NCBI GenBank assembly: GCA_900557165.1
Contig: USRS01000008.1
Location: 1-42,362, forward strand
Length of the DNA: 42,362 nucleotides
DNA from: an uncultured Clostridium sp.
GTDB lineage: Bacteria > Bacillota > Clostridia > Peptostreptococcales > Peptostreptococcaceae
Reading direction: 5' to 3'
Both the position numbers and the translations under genes were made by a program. Shown piece by piece: positions 36,180-42,362 of the stretch. The notes below the pieces were generated by a model that was not told where the DNA came from, searched no databases, and was given only the letters and a program-made list of their open reading frames with translations. Every line of letters begins with the position of its first letter. Within the stretch, counting starts at the first letter, position 1.

Positions 36180-36252
36180 TAACTTTTATCCTCCTAAATA
36201 TCTTATGTAATGATTTTATAAATTATAGTTCTAATTTATAGGTAACTCTTTA

Positions 36253-36282
36253 ATTATATCATACAAGGTTTTTTATTTACAA
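36253..36282 (-). promoter_or_regulatory. Probable promoter of tig
   Basis: On the minus strand a -35-like TTGTAA (36277-36282) and a -10 TATAAT (36253-36258) have an 18-base spacer. The leader to the tig ATG is about 70 bases. Confidence 0.5.
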
Positions 36283-36305
36283 GTGTTGCCTTAATTTCAA
36301 CACTT
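36281..36305 (-). terminator. Weak terminator after the phosphoesterase gene
   Basis: The stem aagtgttg/caacactt has a 9-base loop. No clean T-run follows, and it overlaps the predicted tig -35, so this is a tentative call. Confidence 0.4.
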
Positions 36306-36310
36306 CTTGT

Positions 36311-36784
36311 TTATATTTTTATTTCTTTATAAGAAATATCATTATATAAAGTTAGTATGCCAAAGCCACACTCACTACCACCTCTTGGGTATGTTGTGCT
36401 ACCTGGATTTATAAAAATAATATTATCGATTTTTTTATATACAGGTATATGAGTATGTCCATATACTACAATATCAATATTATTATCTTTTGCTATTTTA
36501 AGTAAAGAATCAAATCCCCATTTAACATCATATTGATGACCATGGCATAAAAAGAACTTTTTATCTTTTACTAAAAATATTAATTCATAAGGTTCGTCAA
36601 TATTATATAAGTCACAATTTCCTTTTACACATTTAACAAGTACATCTGTTGCATAGTATATGTACTCTGCATCATCTATATTGTCTCCAGCATGAATTAT
36701 TAAATCACATTCCTTTAAATATGGAATTGCTTTATCTATACTTTTTATATTTCTATGTGTATCACTGATTATTCCTATTTTCAT
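36311..36784 (-). CDS. YfcE/MJ0936-type metallophosphoesterase
   Basis: The 157-residue calcineurin-like phosphodiesterase has all metal-binding motifs: 'IISDTH' (D7, H9), 'HAGDNID' (D34), 'VKGNCD', 'CHGH' and 'VYGHTHIP'. Relatives hydrolyse phosphodiesters in vitro; the physiological substrate is unclear. It lies 20 bases after the RNase PH/dITPase gene and is probably in the same transcript, which suggests a nucleotide- or RNA-related role. Confidence 0.88.
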   Translation of the reverse strand: MKIGIISDTHRNIKSIDKAIPYLKECDLIIHAGDNIDDAEYIYYATDVLVKCVKGNCDLYNIDEPYELIFLVKDKKFFLCHGHQYDVKWGFDSLLKIAKDNNIDIVVYGHTHIPVYKKIDNIIFINPGSTTYPRGGSECGFGILTLYNDISYKEIKI

Positions 36785-36804
36785 ATAATATTATTCTTCC
36801 TTTA

Positions 36805-38154
36805 TTATCTAATAACTCTTCTTGTTAGTTCATCCTTCATAAGCTCTAATGCTTTTGCTCTATGACTTATAGCATTTTTTATACTAGATGGTAATTCTGC
36901 AAAAGTTTTATTGTAGTTATCTACTATAAATAAACTATCGTATCCAAATCCATTATCACCTTTTTCTTCAAATGCTATAGTTCCTTCACAAGTTCCTCTA
37001 ACTACAAATTCTTTTCCATCTGGGAATACTACTGCTATACAACACACAAATCTTGCAGTTCTATGACTCGCTGCTGTATTTTTTAATGCTTTTAATAATT
37101 TTTCTCTATTTTCAGCATCTGTAGCATTTTCTCCAGCATATCTAGATGAATAAATACCTGGTTTTTTGCCTATTGCATCAACTTCTAATCCAGAATCATC
37201 TGCAATAGTTATCATATTAGTAAGTTTAGCTACTGTTCTCGCTTTTATCAAGGCATTATGCTCAAAAGTTTTTCCATTTTCCTCAATTTCTAAATTATCT
37301 AAATTTACATCTTTAAGAGAATGTATATTGTAATCTAAATCTTTAAGTATAGCTCCTATTTCTTCTAGTTTATGAGCATTTCCTGTTGATATTACTATAT
37401 CATCTCCATACTCCATTCCTAAAATCTCATCAGCTATTTCACCTAATGCTTTTCTTTGTATCTTTATTAATTCTTTATTCCCTTTTTCTCCTAGTTCTAA
37501 AAGTTTATTTAAATCTTTTCTAGAAAAAGGTCTTTCTTCTCCTGTTCCTTGAACTTCTACAAATTCACATTTATCAGTCATTATGATATTCATATCAACT
37601 TGTGCATGTGAATCTTCTTCATAACATATATCAAGTAAACATTGGTCATTTACTATACCTACACTTATAGCCGATACAAAGTTTTCTATAGGCATTTTTT
37701 TAATTAGTCCATCTTTATATAATTTATAAATAGCTTCTGCAACAGCTACAAATGCTCCTGTTATAGAAGCAGTTCTAGTTCCTCCATCAGCTTGGATAAC
37801 ATCACAGTCCACCCAAATAGTTCTTTCGCCAAGTTTATTTAAATCAACAACAGATCTTATAGCTCTTCCTATTAATCTTTGTATTTCTTGACTTCTTCCA
37901 TCTATTTTTCCCTTTGATGAATCTCTTACTTTTCTTTGTTGAGTTGATCTAGGTAACATTGAATATTCAGCATTTATCCAACCAGTTCCTGTATTTCTTA
38001 AGAAAGGAGGTACTTTTTCTTCTATTGAAGCTGTACATAATACTTTTGTTTCTCCCATTTCTATTAAAACAGAACCTTCTGCATATTTGGTGAAGTTTCT
38101 TGTTATTTTTACATCTCTTATTTGATCAAATTTTCTACCATCAATTCTAATCAT
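36805..38154 (-). CDS. rph: Fused ribonuclease PH / XTP-dITP diphosphatase
   Basis: A single 449-residue reading frame encodes two enzymes. Residues 1-~245 are RNase PH (phosphorolytic 3' tRNA trimming; '[11 protein letters not shown]', '[18 protein letters not shown]', '[17 protein letters not shown]'). Residues ~252-449 are the RdgB/Ham1 house-cleaning pyrophosphatase ('[17 protein letters not shown]', '[13 protein letters not shown]', 'GIYSSRYAG'). In many bacteria these are neighbouring genes; here they are fused with no internal stop. It probably forms an operon with the phosphoesterase. The start ATG follows AAGGGAAG. Confidence 0.95.
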   Translation of the reverse strand: MIRIDGRKFDQIRDVKITRNFTKYAEGSVLIEMGETKVLCTASIEEKVPPFLRNTGTGWINAEYSMLPRSTQQRKVRDSSKGKIDGRSQEIQRLIGRAIRSVVDLNKLGERTIWVDCDVIQADGGTRTASITGAFVAVAEAIYKLYKDGLIKKMPIENFVSAISVGIVNDQCLLDICYEEDSHAQVDMNIIMTDKCEFVEVQGTGEERPFSRKDLNKLLELGEKGNKELIKIQRKALGEIADEILGMEYGDDIVISTGNAHKLEEIGAILKDLDYNIHSLKDVNLDNLEIEENGKTFEHNALIKARTVAKLTNMITIADDSGLEVDAIGKKPGIYSSRYAGENATDAENREKLLKALKNTAASHRTARFVCCIAVVFPDGKEFVVRGTCEGTIAFEEKGDNGFGYDSLFIVDNYNKTFAELPSSIKNAISHRAKALELMKDELTRRVIR

Positions 38155-38280
38155 TGTCTTCCCTTTCGCTATTTCAATGCTTATTCTAATCTATTCATAG
38201 TTATAATTTTAGCACTATTTAATTTAATTTACTACCTAATAATGCTTAATTTAGCTAAGCAATGTCATATTATAATTTAT

Positions 38281-40314
<2,034 letters not shown>

Positions 40315-40403
40315 TTAAATAATTAATCTATTTTTATTATTTTCTATATTTCTATTTTTTAGTATATCATTTCAAATTTTAATTACAATGAATAAAAATA
40401 ATA

Positions 40404-40453
40404 TACATTAAAAAAGCTAATTCCTATTTTTAGAAATTAGCTTTTTTAATGTA
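40404..40453 (-). terminator. Terminator of the hemerythrin operon
   Basis: A perfect 19-bp inverted repeat (tacattaaaaaagctaatt at 40404-40422 and its complement at 40435-40453) with a 12-base loop and a T6 stretch in the stem. It lies 12 bases past the DUF1858 gene. Confidence 0.85.
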
Positions 40454-40465
40454 TTTTAATGTATA

Positions 40466-40651
40466 TTATTGTTCGTTTAATGCTGCTAAAACATCTTCTA
40501 ATTTAAGTCCATGAACTTCACAAGCTTGTTCTATTGTTTCAACTTGTGCAGATGGACAACCTAAACATCCCATTCCAAAGTTCATTAATATTTGAGCTGC
40601 CTTTGGGTTTACTTGTAATACTTGTCCTATAGTTTGATCTTTAGTTATCAT
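40466..40651 (-). CDS. DUF1858 small protein with CxxC
   Basis: The 61-residue protein has the DUF1858 pattern: 'TIGQVLQVNPKAAQILMNFG' followed by MGCLGC (C29, C32) and 'HGLKLEDVLAAL'. Such domains resemble the ScdA N-terminal domain and are often found next to hemerythrin or hydroxylamine reductase genes. It is last in a three-gene operon with a hemerythrin, 19 bases downstream of it, which suggests a metal- or redox-handling role. The start ATG follows AAAGGAGAT. Confidence 0.9.
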   Translation of the reverse strand: MITKDQTIGQVLQVNPKAAQILMNFGMGCLGCPSAQVETIEQACEVHGLKLEDVLAALNEQ

Positions 40652-40670
40652 AATTATATCTCCTTTTTTA

Positions 40671-41219
40671 TTAATTATATTTCTCTTCTAATGAGTTTAG
40701 TATACCAATATTTTCTTCTCTTGTGAAAGAATTTTTTTCTTCATATTCAAAACATCTTTCATCAATATCTTTTATAATATCTTCTTTTAATGATTTTTTT
40801 GCAAAAGTAAATATTACATTATCTTCTTTGTGTATATGATTTTCCAGTAAATTTGTATAAGATACGGCATTTGCCACTATATCTAATTTAGCTTCCATTT
40901 GACCATTTTTATATTTGTTTAGAGCTTCTTCTAAGTTTCTCATATAAGATCTACCTAAATCGTGCTCTACAAGCATTCCATGAGTAATAACATTTTTACC
41001 TGTCTCTCCTAAATGCTCTACCATTTGATTAAATAGAAAAACTTCTTCTTTTTTGTGGTGATGACCATCTGCAAATTCTCTAACAAATTTAATCATTTTT
41101 TCAAAATCATCATAATTTATTTCTTTATTATCCATAAAGTTTAAGCATGCTTTTCTAATAACAACAAGCATACGTTTAACATAATTATGTTCATCTATTA
41201 ATAAATCTATTCCGCTCAT
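40671..41219 (-). CDS. Hemerythrin HHE domain protein (RIC-like)
   Basis: About 182 residues of four-helix bundle with the non-haem di-iron ligands visible: 'LIDEHNYVKRM', 'ADGHHHKKEEVFLFNQM', 'THGMLVEHDLGRSYM' and 'NHIHKEDNVIFTFAKKSL'. Relatives bind O2 or NO or repair iron centres (RIC/YtfE/ScdA). Together with the DUF1858 protein next door it looks like a split ScdA. I use the ATG at 41219; the TTG at 41237 lies within the AAGGAG Shine-Dalgarno. It lies 22 bases after the 212-aa gene. Confidence 0.9.
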   Translation of the reverse strand: MSGIDLLIDEHNYVKRMLVVIRKACLNFMDNKEINYDDFEKMIKFVREFADGHHHKKEEVFLFNQMVEHLGETGKNVITHGMLVEHDLGRSYMRNLEEALNKYKNGQMEAKLDIVANAVSYTNLLENHIHKEDNVIFTFAKKSLKEDIIKDIDERCFEYEEKNSFTREENIGILNSLEEKYN

Positions 41220-41241
41220 TTTCTTCTCCTTAGTCAAGTTA

Positions 41242-41880
41242 TTATATACTTTTTATTAATCTAACTCCGTTTTCGTCTATTGAGTATTCAAATTTATTAT
41301 TTAATTCATTTATAAATGATTTTATCCAATCATTTCTTAAATCATAGAAATATTTAACATCACAACCTACTTCATTCCATATATCTTTATGAACGCAAAC
41401 TCTTTGCTCCCAAGCTATATGTTTTTCATCATTTGCTACAATTTCATTTACTCTGTCACAAGGCATTCCGTCTAATATATAATCATTCATCGAGTTAAAT
41501 AATGCTTCTGGTGTTGATGGTGCATTACCTTCTGCTTTTATTTCTTTAGCAGCTACTATACCTTGTATTTTATAAACTTCTTCTAACTTTTTATAATTTT
41601 TTTCATCAGCTTCAATTAATAATTTTGTCCAAGCTGCCATTCTTCTTTCAGCACTGTGGATTTGTCCTTGTAACCATCCATGAATATTTCCTGTATCTAT
41701 TAAATCTTCAAGCGGTTTATTTGGTAGTTTTCTTCCATATTTATTTTGGATATCTTCACTTATTTTTTCTACTTCAAATCCTTCTTTTTTTGCTAAATCT
41801 ATTATTTCATCTTCTAGTTTTTCAAACCATAATATTTTGTTAAATAACCAGTAATGTATCTTTCCTAAAAATAAGCTCAT
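41242..41880 (-). CDS. Unknown 212-aa protein, first gene of the hemerythrin operon
   Basis: I do not recognise this family. It is soluble, helical and acidic, with no signal peptide. Possible metal or redox residues include 'IHGWLQGQIHSAERRMAAW' (two histidines, ~85-103), 'MPCDRVNEI', 'VCVHKDIW' and 'VGCDVKYFYDLRNDW'. It is the promoter-proximal gene before hemerythrin and DUF1858, behind a Crp/Fnr-type palindrome, so a role in nitrosative or oxidative stress is inferred. The ATG at 41880 follows AGGAGAAGA. Confidence 0.85.
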   Translation of the reverse strand: MSLFLGKIHYWLFNKILWFEKLEDEIIDLAKKEGFEVEKISEDIQNKYGRKLPNKPLEDLIDTGNIHGWLQGQIHSAERRMAAWTKLLIEADEKNYKKLEEVYKIQGIVAAKEIKAEGNAPSTPEALFNSMNDYILDGMPCDRVNEIVANDEKHIAWEQRVCVHKDIWNEVGCDVKYFYDLRNDWIKSFINELNNKFEYSIDENGVRLIKSI

Positions 41881-41951
41881 ATTCTCTTCTCCTATCTTTT
41901 GTATAATAATATTTTAATTTCTTAAAATGTATCATCTAAATTTATATTATT

Positions 41952-41957
41952 ATTATA
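41952..41957 (-). promoter_or_regulatory. -10 box of the hemerythrin operon
   Basis: A consensus TATAAT on the minus strand with no good -35, as expected for an activator-dependent promoter. The predicted start is near 41945, ~65 bases before the first ATG. Confidence 0.65.
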
Positions 41958-41979
41958 CATCAAGTTTTAATTATATTAA

Positions 41980-41993
41980 GTAACATAAGTTAC
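41980..41993 (-). promoter_or_regulatory. Crp/Fnr-family (HcpR-like) palindrome GTAAC-N4-GTTAC
   Basis: A perfect 5-4-5 palindrome centred at 41986.5, 41.5 bases upstream of the predicted transcription start. That is the standard position for a class II CRP/FNR activator site. The sequence fits the form I recall for HcpR in clostridia, which controls hydroxylamine reductase and NO responses. Confidence 0.72.
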
Positions 41994-42044
41994 AAACTTT
42001 TAAATAATTTAATCTTTACCTTTCCATTTTTTTATTACATCATT

Positions 42045-42346
42045 TTACTTATTTAAATTGATTACAGTTGCTTTAACTCTAGTCATAACTTCAATTGAAT
42101 ATCTTATTCCTTGAACACCTACTCCAGAATTTTTAACACCTAAGAATAGGAAATGATCTGGACCTCTTTTTGTTTTATTATTCACTTGAACTGTTCCACC
42201 TTCTAAAAATATAATTTCATTTTTTTAAAATTTTTATGTACTATTTTTTCAAGAACATCTATTAGCTCACAAGAATTTAAAACAGTAAAAAAAGGTATCT
42301 TTTTAGTACAAACATCCTTTCTACAATTATCACAACAATTTCTCAT
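42045..42346 (-). pseudogene. Chimeric remnant: Crp/Fnr N-terminus joined to GapN C-terminus
   Basis: Reading begins at ATG 42346 with 'MRNCCDNCRKDVCTKKIPFF', a Cys-rich Fnr-like N-terminus. It stops at 42203 because an A tract (42220-42226) is one base short. Restoring one base continues as 'FKKNEIIFLEGG' and then, from ~42197, switches to 'TVQVNNKTKRGPDHFLFLGV' and 'VGVQGIRYSIEVMTRV', the C-terminal end of NADP-dependent glyceraldehyde-3-phosphate dehydrogenase (GapN). It ends at a TAA at 42045. About 50 residues of each parent remain, so neither can be active. A GGAG at 42358-42361 shows that the original start is inside the window. Confidence 0.82.
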
Positions 42347-42362
42347 ATAAACTTTTCTCCAT

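Noticed and set aside
38155..38280. Terminator between ligA and the rph fusion
   Set aside because: Only a 5-bp gctta/taagc stem without a T-run is seen.

Overview
The window is AT-rich, low-GC Gram-positive DNA. It carries a Spo0E-like sporulation phosphatase, clostridial-type regulators and a lon/clpX/clpP/tig block next to a compact type IV pilus cluster. Gene content and order point to Peptostreptococcaceae (the Clostridioides/Romboutsia/Paraclostridium neighbourhood). That placement is inferred from remembered gene order, not from a search. Every gene except feoAB lies on the minus strand, and no gap between genes exceeds 300 bases. I see no tRNA, rRNA, CRISPR array, insertion sequence or prophage.

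Layout. 1-7.7 kb is a phosphate region: an ArAE-type membrane protein, then pstC-pstA-pstB-phoU, with pstS separated from them by a riboswitch-controlled xpt-pbuX purine salvage operon. pstS and pstC share a 30-bp promoter motif (24/30 identical), a Pho-box candidate that reunites the split locus. 7.8-12.1 kb holds pepF, an MgtC-like protein, an MscS channel, a Spo0E-like protein and a Gx-transporter-type membrane protein. 12.2-14.4 kb is feoAB on the plus strand, behind a TTGACA-17-TATAAT promoter embedded in a 16-bp dyad. 14.5-22.2 kb holds a TylF-like methyltransferase, an HtrA protease, pgi, a Na/Pi cotransporter with a PhoU domain, an FAD dehydrogenase and a small hypothetical protein. 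22.3-28.4 kb is a type IV pilus operon, pilB-pilC-pilin-pilM-pilN-pilO, without pilT or a prepilin peptidase, followed by a SEC-C protein. 28.5-40.3 kb is housekeeping: a twin-P-loop ATPase, ysxC, lon, clpX, clpP, tig, a phosphoesterase, a fused RNase PH/dITPase and ligA.

40.4-42.36 kb is the most interesting part. A three-gene operon (an unknown 212-aa protein, a hemerythrin and a CxxC DUF1858 protein) resembles a split RIC/ScdA iron-centre repair system. It sits behind a perfect GTAAC-N4-GTTAC palindrome placed 41.5 bp from the predicted transcription start. Next to it is a wrecked gene in which the Cys-rich N-terminus of a Crp/Fnr regulator is joined to the last ~49 residues of a GapN aldehyde dehydrogenase, with a one-base frameshift in a homopolymer. 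I infer that an FNR/HcpR-type nitrosative or oxygen stress regulon was present and that the local Fnr-like gene has decayed.

Other points: several starts are non-ATG, including a probable ATT start for pilM set by a strong Shine-Dalgarno; a 62-63-bp intergenic element occurs twice; and the lon promoter carries a heptamer direct repeat over its -35.
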